A stretch of 64,000 nucleotides of DNA from Sediminibacterium sp. (GTDB lineage Bacteria; Bacteroidota; Bacteroidia; B-17B0; Aurantibacillaceae): assembly GCA_030054095.1 (NCBI GenBank), contig JASGCO010000001.1, positions 334,831 to 398,830 of the forward strand, read 5' to 3'. A program made the translations under genes and the position numbers. Below the pieces are notes generated by a model. That model was not told where the DNA came from, did not search any database, and was given only the letters and a program-made list of their open reading frames with translations. This document shows positions 33,747 through 42,971 of the stretch, one piece after another (positions within the stretch are counted from its first letter, which is position 1; each line of letters starts with the position of its first letter).

Positions 33747-34700
33747 CTACTTCCCGTTTTGTTCGTAGCGTTCAATAATGCTTTTTACCAAACGGTGACG
33801 AATCACATCCGTATTATTCAGTTCAATAATTTCAATGCCTTCCACATTTTTCAAAAGCCGCATGGCCTGTAGCAAACCACTAGGCTGTTTACTCGGCAAA
33901 TCAATCTGACTGGCATCGCCGGTTACAATAAACTTAGCATTGGCACCCATTCGCGTCAAAAACATTTTCATCTGACTTTCGGTGGTATTCTGTGCCTCAT
34001 CCAGAATCACAAACGCGTTATCAAGCGTACGTCCCCGCATAAACGCCAATGGCGCAATCTGAATTACCCGGTTTTCAATATACTGATTTAGCTTATCTAA
34101 CGGTACCATATCATTCAGTGCGTCGTACAACGGCTGCATATACGGATCCAGTTTTTCCTTTAAATCGCCCGGCAAAAACCCCAGATTCTCTCCTGCCTCT
34201 ACCGCCGGACGTGTTAAAATAATACGCTTTACTTCCTTGTTTTTTAATGCCCGCACCGCCAGTGCCACCCCGGTATAGGTTTTCCCCGTTCCCGCAGGAC
34301 CAACAGCAAACAACATATCGCTTTTGGCAATACCCTGTACCATCCGGCGCTGGTTATCCGTTTTGGCTTTTATAATCAGGCCGCTGTTCCCAAACAAAAT
34401 AATATCGTTATTGGCCACCGCGTCTTTCGATTCAATGATATTATCACCGTTTTGCCCCAGCAAACGTTCAATCACTGTATCCGTCAATACCCCACTTTTA
34501 TGATAATAATCCACCAGTAAATCCAACTTTTTCTCAAAACGCACAATCTCCGCCGCTTCGCCCAATACCTTTATCGTATAACCCCGTGTAATAAGCTTTA
34601 ATTTAGGGAAGTGTTTTTTAATAACATTCAGTTTTACATCGTTTACGCCGTAAATCTCTACCGGATCCACACTGTCCAGCGCAATAATTTTTTCAGTCAC
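33747..34700 (-). CDS. phoH: PhoH-family protein
   Basis: The 317-residue P-loop ATPase has Walker A VGPAGTGKT, ILTRPAVEAGENLGFLPGDL and Walker B AFVILDEAQNTTESQ. The N-terminal portion (1-105) has the KH-like PhoH-associated segment VEIYGVNDVKLNVIKKHFPK. The family is implicated in RNA processing with YbeY and other factors, but the biochemical role is uncertain. It is divergent from the SAM hydrolase gene (104-base gap). Length is typical. Confidence 0.93.
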   Translation of the reverse strand: MTEKIIALDSVDPVEIYGVNDVKLNVIKKHFPKLKLITRGYTIKVLGEAAEIVRFEKKLDLLVDYYHKSGVLTDTVIERLLGQNGDNIIESKDAVANNDIILFGNSGLIIKAKTDNQRRMVQGIAKSDMLFAVGPAGTGKTYTGVALAVRALKNKEVKRIILTRPAVEAGENLGFLPGDLKEKLDPYMQPLYDALNDMVPLDKLNQYIENRVIQIAPLAFMRGRTLDNAFVILDEAQNTTESQMKMFLTRMGANAKFIVTGDASQIDLPSKQPSGLLQAMRLLKNVEGIEIIELNNTDVIRHRLVKSIIERYEQNGK

Positions 34701-34782
34701 GTTTTCTCGCTTTGGTCTTCTTGTTTATAAACTTGTTAATGCTAATTGTAAGTTTACACAATTTCATTTTTTAATAATTACT

Positions 34783-34790
34783 TACTTTTG
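34783..34790 (+). promoter_or_regulatory. Candidate -7 box of the SAM hydrolase gene
   Basis: TACTTTTG matches TAnnTTTG, with TTTC 19 bases upstream as a near match to -33 TTTG. It lies 15 bases before the ATG at 34805. Confidence 0.55.
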
Positions 34791-34804
34791 AACATTATTT
34801 AAGT

Positions 34805-35623
34805 ATGAGCATTGTTACCTTAACTACAGATCTGGGCTACCGCGACCCTTACCTGGCTATTGTTAAGGCCTGCCTGCATTCCCGTATCAGTAACCCCAGA
34901 ATTATTGACCTGAGTTGCGACATTAAAGACAACGCCATTACCGACGCGGCTTACATTCTAAAGACCACTATTCCGTTTTTTCCCGAAAAAACCATTCATC
35001 TGGTAGGGGTAAAATTCATTATCAGCAAAGGCATCATTCATAAAAAAAATGAAGTAGATAACACCCGTTACCTGTTGGCCTTCTACCAGAATCAATACAT
35101 TATTACCCCCGATAATGGTTTGTTAACGTTGCTGGATGCCGGTTTCTCAGGGCCGGTGTATCAATTATACTATCAGGATGCAGGGCAACACCGTTTTTTT
35201 CTGAAAGATATTTTTGTGGATATTGCGGCTCACTTAGCCGCGCAAAAACCATTGAGTGACATTGCCATTGAAACCACCGATTTCTATAAAGCGTTCCAGC
35301 TCGAAAGTTTTGCCAGTCCGGACAATCTGAAAGGCAAAAATATTTATGTAGATGACTTTGGAAACATTGTTACCAATATTACCCGCGAACAATTTCTGGC
35401 GGCACAAAAAGGCCGTACCTTTTCAATTGTGTTACCCGGAACGCGCATCAGCAAAATCAGTAATACTTACGACGATGTAAAATTCGGCGACGCACTGGCA
35501 CTCTTTAACTCCTTTGGTTACCTCGAAATTGCCCTAAATGGCGGCAGCGCGTTCAAACTGATGCACCCTCGCGAAATAGGCCGTACCTTTGACTTTAACC
35601 TAACCATTGATTTTTATGATTAA
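34805..35623 (+). CDS. SAM hydroxide adenosyltransferase (SAM hydrolase, DUF62)
   Basis: The 272-residue protein begins MSIVTLTTDLGYRDPYLAIV, the family signature with the adenosine-site Asp. It then shows the internal pattern PDNGLLTLLD and VDDFGNIVTNIT. Family members use hydroxide to split SAM to adenosine and methionine. A recognisable promoter box lies 14 bases upstream. It overlaps the following ABM-domain gene by 8 bases (ATGATTAA), so they are one unit. Confidence 0.93.
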   Translation: MSIVTLTTDLGYRDPYLAIVKACLHSRISNPRIIDLSCDIKDNAITDAAYILKTTIPFFPEKTIHLVGVKFIISKGIIHKKNEVDNTRYLLAFYQNQYIITPDNGLLTLLDAGFSGPVYQLYYQDAGQHRFFLKDIFVDIAAHLAAQKPLSDIAIETTDFYKAFQLESFASPDNLKGKNIYVDDFGNIVTNITREQFLAAQKGRTFSIVLPGTRISKISNTYDDVKFGDALALFNSFGYLEIALNGGSAFKLMHPREIGRTFDFNLTIDFYD

Positions 35624-35906
35624 GCGGCTTGTTAAAATGAGTTTTCAGCCTGATAAAATTGAAGACTTTAAAATCCTGTTTGCACAAAACCGGAACTATA
35701 TACAAAATTTTGACGGATGTAAACACGTGGAATTGCTTCAGGATACCAACAATCCCTGCATTTTCTTCACTTACAGCTTATGGGAAAACGAAGCCTTTCT
35801 TGATACTTACCGCCAATCAGAACTCTTTGCACGTGTATGGGCCGCCACCAAAATCCTGTTTAATGATAAACCACAAGTCTGGACAGTAAACCTCATTCAG
35901 TTCTGA
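35616..35906 (+). CDS. Antibiotic biosynthesis monooxygenase (ABM)-domain protein
   Basis: The 96-residue protein starts at ATG 35616-35618, which overlaps the SAM hydrolase stop; the frame could begin three codons earlier at a TTG. It is a single dimeric ferredoxin-like domain: IKRLVKMSFQPDKIEDFKIL, GCKHVELLQD and FFTYSLWENEAFLDTYRQSE. The ABM fold includes heme degraders and quinol monooxygenases, but most such short proteins have no known substrate. The coupling to SAM hydrolase hints at shared regulation only. Confidence 0.8.
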   Translation: MIKRLVKMSFQPDKIEDFKILFAQNRNYIQNFDGCKHVELLQDTNNPCIFFTYSLWENEAFLDTYRQSELFARVWAATKILFNDKPQVWTVNLIQF

Positions 35907-35959
35907 CTTCACGCACATTACCTGCAAAATAGATTTCGCCCGCTACGCCTTTTCTTGTT

Positions 35960-35991
35960 TTTGAATTAAACCTAACTATTCCGTATTTTTA
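35960..35991 (+). promoter_or_regulatory. Candidate promoter of the second glycan cluster
   Basis: TTTG (35960-35963) is followed after 20 bases by TATTTTTA (35984-35991), which differs from TAnnTTTG at the last base. The ATG of the GT2 gene is 5 bases downstream. Confidence 0.4.
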
Positions 35992-35995
35992 AGCC

Positions 35996-36757
35996 ATGCT
36001 TTTTTCTGTTATTATTCCTTCTTTCAATCAGCACGCGTTTATAAGCGCCACGCTCGAAAATCTGAAAGTACTTAAGCAGGAAGGACAAAAACGCGGAGTG
36101 TACTTTGAATACCTGCTGATTGATAATAACTCCGAAGAACCTACCAAAAGCATTATACAAAATTACAGCAGCATTCTTGATACTATTCTTATCGAAAACG
36201 ATAAAGGTCAGTACGATGCCATTAACAAAGGCTTACGTTTAGTAAAAGGCGATTACTGGACTTGGCTGAATACTGACGACTTATTGGATATAGAAGGGTT
36301 CTTTAAACTAGCGGCTATTCTGAAAAACCGTAATGACGTTGATTACATCTACGGCGCTATGGACTATATTGATGAAGAAGGCCGTTTACTAAAACACTAT
36401 CCATCGTATCCGGTAGAATACCAAACACTAATCTCCAAAAATCCCAGTGTATCGCAGCCCGGTTCGTTTTTCCGGACAGCATTTACCCGGAAAATAGGAG
36501 GGCTGCAACCCTTGCGCTGTTGCTTTGATTATGAATACGTATTACGCAGCCTTAAAAACGGCGCTCATTTTTACCAATGCGATTTTCCGGTAGCGCAATT
36601 CCGGTATTACAATTTGTCGAAAAGCGGGAGCCTTACACCCGTATTCATTCGTGAACAACTGGCTATCAGTAAAGCCTACGGTCGAAAATGGTTTCATTTC
36701 CTGACTGGCTTTTCGTACCTTCGGCTACTTAAACATAAATGGTTTCCCCGCAAGTGA
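35996..36757 (+). CDS. Glycosyltransferase family 2
   Basis: The 253-residue GT-A enzyme begins LFSVIIPSFNQHAFISATLE with the nucleotide-sugar loop. It carries IDNNSEEPT, GQYDAINKGL and the DxD-like WLNTDDLLD. It should transfer a sugar from UDP or GDP donors to a membrane glycan precursor. It begins the second glycan cluster; the next gene overlaps its stop (GTGA). Product and linkage are not known. Confidence 0.9.
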   Translation: MLFSVIIPSFNQHAFISATLENLKVLKQEGQKRGVYFEYLLIDNNSEEPTKSIIQNYSSILDTILIENDKGQYDAINKGLRLVKGDYWTWLNTDDLLDIEGFFKLAAILKNRNDVDYIYGAMDYIDEEGRLLKHYPSYPVEYQTLISKNPSVSQPGSFFRTAFTRKIGGLQPLRCCFDYEYVLRSLKNGAHFYQCDFPVAQFRYYNLSKSGSLTPVFIREQLAISKAYGRKWFHFLTGFSYLRLLKHKWFPRK

Positions 36758-37842
36758 AAATTTTATTATTATCTGACACATACAGTGAGCACACCGAAAA
36801 ATGGGCGCTCGGATTAGCGGAACAAGGTTTCCAGATTGGGTTGTTTTCGTTTAACAAAGCCTCTTATCCCTGGTATGAACACCCGAACATTACCGTCTTC
36901 TTTGAGCCGGATAAAAAAATAAATGCGGAAAGTAATCTTACGAAATTAGCTTACATTAAATACGTCACTGTTCTTAAACGCATTATTAAACAATTTAAAC
37001 CAGATATCCTGCATGCGCACTACGCTACCAGTTACGGGCTGGTTGGCGCGTTAAGCGGTTTCCGTCCGTTTATTATTTCCGCCTGGGGAACAGATGTTAT
37101 GAAGTTTCCGCAGAAAAACTTTGTAGCCAAATCCATACTGAAATATAATTTTAAAAACGCGGATGTACTGTGTGCTACTTCCGAAACCATAAAGACACAT
37201 ATTGGAGCTGTTAGTAGCAAAACAGTTGAAGTGATTCCCTTTGGCGTAGATACCCAACATTTTAAAAAGAAAAAAACAGACTCTCCCTATTCCTCTTCTG
37301 AATTTGTCATTGGCAGCATAAAACCTCTGGAAAGCCTCTATCATATTGATGTACTCCTTAAAAGTTTTGCCAGTGTTTATTCCCGTTTTTCTAATGCCCG
37401 TTTACTGATTATTGGTGAGGGCAGCGAAAAAAACACATTGGAAAAACAAGCGGAGGCGCTAGGCATACATGAGGTCGTACGTTTCACCGGACGCATTCCA
37501 TTTAGTGAAGTTAACCACTACTTTAATCAATTAAACGCACTGGTAAACATTAGTCAGTACGAAAGCTTTGGCGTATCGGTAATAGAAGCCATGGCCTGCG
37601 AGGTGCCGGTAATTGTAAGTGATACGGGTGGACTAAAAGAAATTGTTTATGATGATTCCGTTGGCATAAAAGTTCCGGTAAATGATGTTGATGCTACTAC
37701 CAAAGCCATTGAAGAACTCATTCAGTCTCCTGAAAAATGCGCTGAATTGGGCAAAAACGGACGCCAGTTAGTGCTGCAGAAATTTGACTGGCAGTTGAAT
37801 TTGGATCAAATGATAACCATTTATAAAAAACTAAAAGCATAA
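36754..37842 (+). CDS. Glycosyltransferase family 4
   Basis: The start at GTG 36754-36756 overlaps the GT2 stop as GTGA and gives a protein beginning (M)KILLLSDTYSEHTEKWALGL. The frame also opens at ATG 36739, inside the GT2 gene. At 362 residues it has the GT-B pattern: VIGSIKPLESLYHIDVLLKS, LLIIGEGSEKNTLEKQAEAL, and the donor site YESFGVSVIEAMACEVPVIV with the catalytic glutamate. It works with the GT2 enzyme on the same glycan. The next gene starts one base later. Confidence 0.92.
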   Translation: MKILLLSDTYSEHTEKWALGLAEQGFQIGLFSFNKASYPWYEHPNITVFFEPDKKINAESNLTKLAYIKYVTVLKRIIKQFKPDILHAHYATSYGLVGALSGFRPFIISAWGTDVMKFPQKNFVAKSILKYNFKNADVLCATSETIKTHIGAVSSKTVEVIPFGVDTQHFKKKKTDSPYSSSEFVIGSIKPLESLYHIDVLLKSFASVYSRFSNARLLIIGEGSEKNTLEKQAEALGIHEVVRFTGRIPFSEVNHYFNQLNALVNISQYESFGVSVIEAMACEVPVIVSDTGGLKEIVYDDSVGIKVPVNDVDATTKAIEELIQSPEKCAELGKNGRQLVLQKFDWQLNLDQMITIYKKLKA

Positions 37843-38799
37843 GTGTTTTTAAAGGCCGTTGATAGTCACAGTGAACCTTATATTAAACTGGCCCGTGAAC
37901 ACGGTTCCGTATTTAATCAACCCGAATGGCTGGCCATTTATGATTCCGGGTTAGAAGTTGTTGGCATCTACAACACCGGAAATACGTTAATAGGGGCCTT
38001 CAATCTCCTGGTCGCAAAACGCTTCGGACTAAGGTTTCTGAGGGTTCCTCCCTACATGCCTCACAACGCGCTTTTTTTCGTTAATCCGGCACTGACGCTA
38101 TGTAATAAAATCACAGTCGAAAAAGAACTTTACACCCTTATTGCCAACTTTTTAAAAACAAAAAACGCCGCATTAACATTAACGGCTTTACCACCAGCAT
38201 TCTCTGACACCCAGGTCTTTTACTGGCATCAGTTTAAGGTTATACCTAACTACACTTATATACTTAACCTTAAAGAAAACGACCTGTTTAGTCAGTTCTC
38301 CTCCGAGCGCAGAAAATCAATTCGCAAAGCTGAAAAAGACAACATTGTGGTTAAAGAAACGAGTGACTATACACTCGTTAAAACACTGGTAGAAAAAACG
38401 TTCAGCCGGAAGCAAAAATCCATCTCACAGCAAATGCTGGACGCTATTCTTTTTCATTTTGCCTCACCTACCAATAGTTTTGCGTTTGTAGCTTATAAAG
38501 ACGCGAAACCTTCGGCGTGTACATTTTGTATTTATTACGGCAATACGGTTTACTACCTCCTTGGTGGTTACGATGCGCAAAATAAACACCACGGAGCAGG
38601 TGCGCTTTGCATGTATCAATCCATTTTAAAAGCACAAACACTTGGCCTGTCCGTTTTCGATTTTGAAGGCAGTATGCTTCCCGAAGTAGAAAAATATTTC
38701 AGAGAATTCGGGGGTACACTTACACCCTATTACACCATTAATAAAGCCCGCCTGTGGCTGGAAGTGGCACTTAAGTTTAAAAAACGCTCTCAGTTTTAA
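37843..38799 (+). CDS. FemAB/GNAT-like acyl or aminoacyl transferase
   Basis: The 318-residue protein begins at GTG 37843 directly after the preceding stop. It has the GNAT-fold FemAB signature: an early RFLRVPPYMPHNALF, then FSSERRKSIRKAEKDNIVVK and a C-terminal GNAT-like AYKDAKPSACTFCIYYGNT followed by a YLLGGYDA turn. Such proteins add an amino acid or acyl group to peptidoglycan precursors or, in polysaccharide loci, to sugar amines. The substrate is open. The AAC(3)-like gene follows at once. Confidence 0.75.
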   Translation: MFLKAVDSHSEPYIKLAREHGSVFNQPEWLAIYDSGLEVVGIYNTGNTLIGAFNLLVAKRFGLRFLRVPPYMPHNALFFVNPALTLCNKITVEKELYTLIANFLKTKNAALTLTALPPAFSDTQVFYWHQFKVIPNYTYILNLKENDLFSQFSSERRKSIRKAEKDNIVVKETSDYTLVKTLVEKTFSRKQKSISQQMLDAILFHFASPTNSFAFVAYKDAKPSACTFCIYYGNTVYYLLGGYDAQNKHHGAGALCMYQSILKAQTLGLSVFDFEGSMLPEVEKYFREFGGTLTPYYTINKARLWLEVALKFKKRSQF

Positions 38800-39699
38800 T
38801 TGTTGCGCAATCTGATAAAACATATCATCCCTGGTTTTCTTATGGCGTGGTACCGTCGCCGGAAAAGTGAAAAGCGGTTACAGGCGCTTGAAGCGGATAA
38901 AGCCTGTGGAAACACATTGTCTTTCAAAGATCTGGTTGCCCGTTTTAAATCGTGTGGCATTGTGCAAGGCGATGCGGTAATGCTACACAGCAGCCTGAGC
39001 AAAATTGGCTTTATTGAAGGCGGAGCAGATGCTGTGATAGACAGTTTGTTAGCCTGCGTAGGAGAAAACGGTACAGTAGCCATGCCCTCATTTCCGGGAA
39101 TGGGATTCAATGCCGATTACCTGAAAACCAATACCACGTTTAATGTTCTGGAAACCCCATCACGCATGGGACTCATTACAGAAACGTTTCGGAAACGACC
39201 AGGAGTAAAGCGCAGCTGGCACCCTACCGAACCTCTTTGCGCTCTTGGGAAACACGCTGATTACTTAACAGTAACCCATCACCTTAAAGAAACGCCATAT
39301 CATGATCTAAGTCCGTTTTTTAAATTATGCGAACTCAACGCTAAAATTATGCTACTGGGCGTGGATTTTAATTCCCTAACCAATTTGCATACCGTAGAAG
39401 ACGCGGTTGCTGATTTTAAATACCCGGTATATCTGAAAAAACGCGTTCCCTGCCGTATCATTCACCCGCAAGGCATTGTTGAATATCTGACGGCGGTGCA
39501 CGATCCGGCATGGTCTAAAAAACGCCGTTGCAACGACCTGATTCCTTTATTTTCAGAAGCCGGATTCAACAAACAGTATCCATTTGGTAAAACCACCTGC
39601 TATGTGATTGAAGCGGGAAAAATGCACGAATGGATGCTGAAAAATTATATTGAAAAAGGCATTACAATGTACACGCCCCATGGCGAAAAAACACCATGA
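38800..39699 (+). CDS. AAC(3)-like N-acetyltransferase
   Basis: The 299-residue protein starts with TTG (38800; a second TTG follows). It has the AAC(3)/FrbF family pattern VMLHSSLSKIGFIEGGADAV, GTVAMPSFPGMGFNAD and HPTEPLCALGKHADYLT. Despite the family name, members in glycan clusters probably N-acetylate amino sugars. I read it so here because it lies between FemAB-like and deacetylase-like genes. It overlaps the next gene by 4 bases (ATGA). It need not confer aminoglycoside resistance. Confidence 0.82.
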   Translation: MLRNLIKHIIPGFLMAWYRRRKSEKRLQALEADKACGNTLSFKDLVARFKSCGIVQGDAVMLHSSLSKIGFIEGGADAVIDSLLACVGENGTVAMPSFPGMGFNADYLKTNTTFNVLETPSRMGLITETFRKRPGVKRSWHPTEPLCALGKHADYLTVTHHLKETPYHDLSPFFKLCELNAKIMLLGVDFNSLTNLHTVEDAVADFKYPVYLKKRVPCRIIHPQGIVEYLTAVHDPAWSKKRRCNDLIPLFSEAGFNKQYPFGKTTCYVIEAGKMHEWMLKNYIEKGITMYTPHGEKTP

Positions 39700-40688
39700 G
39701 CATGAACGTACATATTACCTTTGATTACGAATTGTTTTTTGGCACCTACAGCGGCAGTGCCGAAAAGTGTTTACTGGAACCTACCAACCGTTTGCTCGAA
39801 CTTGGTCAACAGCATCAGGCGTATTTTACGTTTTTTGTGGACGCGGGTTATATTTATCAACTGCAACAACACGCGCACGACGCTAGCTGTGCCCAAACAT
39901 TAAAAAAAGTTGGTTCGCAGTTAACAACGTTGCTTCGGGCGGGGCATGAAATAGGTCTGCACATTCATCCGCACTGGGAAGATTCTTTTTTTAAAAACGG
40001 GAAATGGCACATGAATACTGCCCGTTATAAAGCCTCGGATTTTACAAAAACAGAAATTCAGAATATCGTCAACAAATATCATGCAGCGTTGAAGACTATT
40101 ACTGGCAAAAGTTGTAATACCTTCAGAGCCGGCGGGTGGTGCATTCAGCCTTTTCAGCATATCAGAGAAGCTCTGATAGCAGAGCATATTTTTACAGATA
40201 GCAGCGTTTACCATGGAGGTTACCATCAGTTCAGCGCGCACAGTTACGATTTCAGAAAAGCGCCCGACGCAACAGAATGGCAGTTTGACACCGATGAATG
40301 TGTTCCGGCGGAAAACGGACGCTTTACAGAACTGGCAATAACACCATTGACCCTATCTCCGGTGTTTTATTGGCAACTCTACCTCAACATGAAACTCAAT
40401 CCCGATTTTTACAAACCTCTGGGGGATGGGATGTGGCTTAAAGACAAGAAAAAAATTTACCGGCAATTTTACCGTCAAACGCATCATTTTGCCTGTTGCG
40501 ATGGTTACTTTGCCTCAACGTTAATTCCTGCTTTTAAAACATTAAGTAAACAGCATAAAAAACGTATGGTTATTCTCGGGCATCCCAAATCACTCGCCCC
40601 ATGTTCCTTCCTTTATCTTGAAAAATTTATTCAATTTGTTAAAAATAACAACGGTCAGTTAACCACTATGAATCAGGGCATAGTATAA
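39696..40688 (+). CDS. Polysaccharide deacetylase-like protein
   Basis: The 330-residue protein begins VHITFDYELFFGTYSGSAEK, with the metal-site aspartate region, followed by GHEIGLHIHPHW, which holds the paired histidines of the NodB fold, and later FRAGGWCIQPFQHI. It should remove an N-acetyl group from a sugar. No signal peptide is evident, so it may act in the cytoplasm or on a lipid-linked precursor. It overlaps the AAC(3)-like gene by 4 bases. An acetyltransferase and a deacetylase side by side suggest controlled N-acetylation. Confidence 0.83.
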   Translation: MSMNVHITFDYELFFGTYSGSAEKCLLEPTNRLLELGQQHQAYFTFFVDAGYIYQLQQHAHDASCAQTLKKVGSQLTTLLRAGHEIGLHIHPHWEDSFFKNGKWHMNTARYKASDFTKTEIQNIVNKYHAALKTITGKSCNTFRAGGWCIQPFQHIREALIAEHIFTDSSVYHGGYHQFSAHSYDFRKAPDATEWQFDTDECVPAENGRFTELAITPLTLSPVFYWQLYLNMKLNPDFYKPLGDGMWLKDKKKIYRQFYRQTHHFACCDGYFASTLIPAFKTLSKQHKKRMVILGHPKSLAPCSFLYLEKFIQFVKNNNGQLTTMNQGIV

Positions 40689-40712
40689 GTTCCTTGCCGG
40701 AAATTTATTCCC

Positions 40713-40720
40713 TATATTTG
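40713..40720 (+). promoter_or_regulatory. Candidate -7 box of the 40729 gene
   Basis: TATATTTG matches TAnnTTTG. The box ends 8 bases before the ATG at 40729, so the leader would be only a few bases. No proper -33 TTTG is seen. Confidence 0.5.
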
Positions 40721-40728
40721 ACGTTACT

Positions 40729-41397
40729 ATGATTAGTTTTTTAAGAAAATACAGACGAAAGTTAAAACATGCCCTTAAAGGCTATCCCATTTATGCCGTT
40801 TCGGATTGGTTGGTTAAAAACAACTACATTCAAAACAAAACCTTTCTGGAAGCATTTGCCAATACAGGCGAGCATCAGGCTCCCGCTTATTATAAATACG
40901 CCAGTTATTTTGAAGCCTGGGAAATTACACCGGAACTGGCTGCCCAAATCAAAGAAAATTTGCCCAACGCGGTTGTTAAGGTCACTAACTCTATAGAGGA
41001 GATAACCAAAACCACCCGCAAATTTGATGTGATTATACTGGACGCGCACATGGGTGTTTTTGGCGGTATTTATTGCGAGCACTTTGATATCCTGCCCAAT
41101 TGCTTCAGAATAGCTAATGATGAGGTTGTTATTGTTATGAACGTAATGCCTTATGCTGAAGATAAATGGAAAGAACGTTACCCAACAGTTTTTGACGAAA
41201 AACATCTGGAACGACGTAAACAATTTTATGGCAATGCCTTAAACGTTGTAACATGTACTTACGACGAAATGATTGCATTTTACAAAGATTATTTCAGAAA
41301 AAACGGTTACGAAATCACAGATTACTTCTTTCATCAACGCCACCTGTTGCATTATCTGGCGGTGAAAGCAACAAAAATCAAGTCCAACACGGCATAA
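40729..41397 (+). CDS. Methyltransferase-like protein of unknown function
   Basis: The 222-residue protein has the skeleton of a class I SAM methyltransferase: FLEAFANTGE as a divergent motif I, YFEAWEI with an acidic residue at the end of strand 2, and FDVIILDAHMGVFGG as motif 4/5. The usual GxGxG is not present. It sits directly after the glycan cluster but has its own near-leaderless promoter. It may act on a sugar or could be a degenerate fold. I do not know the family. Confidence 0.55.
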   Translation: MISFLRKYRRKLKHALKGYPIYAVSDWLVKNNYIQNKTFLEAFANTGEHQAPAYYKYASYFEAWEITPELAAQIKENLPNAVVKVTNSIEEITKTTRKFDVIILDAHMGVFGGIYCEHFDILPNCFRIANDEVVIVMNVMPYAEDKWKERYPTVFDEKHLERRKQFYGNALNVVTCTYDEMIAFYKDYFRKNGYEITDYFFHQRHLLHYLAVKATKIKSNTA

Positions 41398-41440
41398 CCA
41401 CTTAGTTTAAAGACTATTAAAAATACGTAATACTCTTCTG

Positions 41441-42118
41441 ATGGAAACGACTGTTGCTAACCGGTTGCAAAACATTAAAGCTTCGCTTCCCCTGCACGTT
41501 ACACTGATAGCTGTATCTAAAACCAAGCCTATTGAAAGTATTCTCGAAGCCTATACCTCTGGGCACAGGGATTTTGGAGAAAATTATGTTCAGGAACTGG
41601 TGGATAAATACGCTCAGTTACCAAAAGATATCCGTTGGCATTTTATAGGCCACCTTCAATCGAATAAGGCAAAATACATCGTTCCCTTTACACATCTCAT
41701 TCATGGGATAGATAGCCTTTCCTTGCTAAAAGAGGTCAATAAACAAGCCTTGAAAAACAATAAAATTCAGGATTGTTTGCTTCAGGTTCATATCGCGAAA
41801 GAAGAAACCAAGTTTGGGTTTGACGCATCGGAACTTGAAGACCCTGCAACCCTGAACACATTAGCAACTTTCTCAAACATCCGCATCAGGGGCTTAATGG
41901 CTATGGCCAGTAACACTAACGATACGGAACATCTTAAAGCTGAATTCACGGGCTTAAAAACATTGTTTAACATCTTGAAAACCCACGCCATTCCTAATCT
42001 AAACATGGAAATACTAAGCTGTGGCATGAGCAGCGATTATCCATTGGCAATAGCCCATGGCAGCACAATGATTCGTATAGGGAGTAGTATTTTTGGAGAA
42101 CGGGAATACAAACACTAA
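41441..42118 (+). CDS. yggS: YggS-family PLP-binding protein
   Basis: The 225-residue protein has LIAVSKTKPIESI with the PLP lysine, GENYVQELVDKY, WHFIGHLQSNKAKYI and LSCGMSSDYPLAI. It is the single-domain PLP-homeostasis protein found in all domains of life. Start at ATG 41441. Length is normal. It is followed after 27 bases by pyrF; the two are likely one transcript but not functionally linked. Confidence 0.95.
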   Translation: METTVANRLQNIKASLPLHVTLIAVSKTKPIESILEAYTSGHRDFGENYVQELVDKYAQLPKDIRWHFIGHLQSNKAKYIVPFTHLIHGIDSLSLLKEVNKQALKNNKIQDCLLQVHIAKEETKFGFDASELEDPATLNTLATFSNIRIRGLMAMASNTNDTEHLKAEFTGLKTLFNILKTHAIPNLNMEILSCGMSSDYPLAIAHGSTMIRIGSSIFGEREYKH

Positions 42119-42145
42119 CTTTAACCATCTATTGAACACTTGTGT

Positions 42146-42961
42146 ATGCAAAGAGCAGAACTGATACATCAGATTAAAACAAAAAGAAGTTGTTTGTGTG
42201 TAGGATTAGATCCGGATGTGGATAAACTTCCTAAACATTTACTGGAGGAAGAAGACCCCATTTACGAATTCAATTGCGCTATTATTGACGCTACCGCCGA
42301 TCATTGCGTGGGCTTTAAACCCAATACTGCCTTTTATGAGGCGTACGGGTTGAGTGGTATTAATAGTCTTGAAAAAACCATCAAATACATAAAAGCCAAT
42401 TACCCCGATCATTTTTTAATTGCTGACGCTAAACGTGGAGACATTGGTAACACCAGCAGCATGTATGCCAAAGCGTTTTTTAACCGTCTGAATTGCGATG
42501 CCATTACCGTTGCCCCGTATATGGGCGAAGACAGCGTGAAACCGTTTCTTCAGTTCGATAACAAATGGGCCATCGTGTTGGGTTTAACCAGCAACGAAGG
42601 TTCAAAAGATGTTCAGCAATTGTCATTAAATGGCAAACCACTTTACCTTGAGGTTATGCAACGCGTGGCAAAATGGGGCACTACCGAAAACCTGATGTTT
42701 GTGGTTGGTGCTACCAAAGCTCAAATGCTGCGGGATATACGTTCGGTTTTACCCGATCATTTTTTACTGGTACCCGGCGTTGGCGCGCAGGGCGGCTCAC
42801 TGGAAGAGGTATTTGAGAATGGCGCCAATAAAGACACGGGATTGTTGATTAACCTAAGCCGCCAGATTATTTTTGCCGGAAACGGTGAAGACTTTGCCGA
42901 ACGTGCCGCTGAACAAGCCCTTATTATTAAAGGTCAGATGCAAAAGTACATACACGGTTAA
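42146..42961 (+). CDS. pyrF: Orotidine-5'-phosphate decarboxylase (type 2)
   Basis: The 271-residue protein decarboxylates OMP to UMP. It has LCVGLDPDVDKLP, CVGFKPNTAFYEAYG, the catalytic LIADAKRGDIGNTSS and VPGVGAQGG. The larger size is that of the type 2 family. I start at ATG 42146; the frame opens at TTG 42140. DUF3467 follows after 10 bases and a terminator-like hairpin comes beyond it. Confidence 0.95.
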   Translation: MQRAELIHQIKTKRSCLCVGLDPDVDKLPKHLLEEEDPIYEFNCAIIDATADHCVGFKPNTAFYEAYGLSGINSLEKTIKYIKANYPDHFLIADAKRGDIGNTSSMYAKAFFNRLNCDAITVAPYMGEDSVKPFLQFDNKWAIVLGLTSNEGSKDVQQLSLNGKPLYLEVMQRVAKWGTTENLMFVVGATKAQMLRDIRSVLPDHFLLVPGVGAQGGSLEEVFENGANKDTGLLINLSRQIIFAGNGEDFAERAAEQALIIKGQMQKYIHG

Positions 42962-42971
42962 TTTTATACTC

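Noticed and set aside
38800..39699. Aminoglycoside resistance gene
   Set aside because: The AAC(3) fold occurs in glycan loci; context supports sugar N-acetylation.
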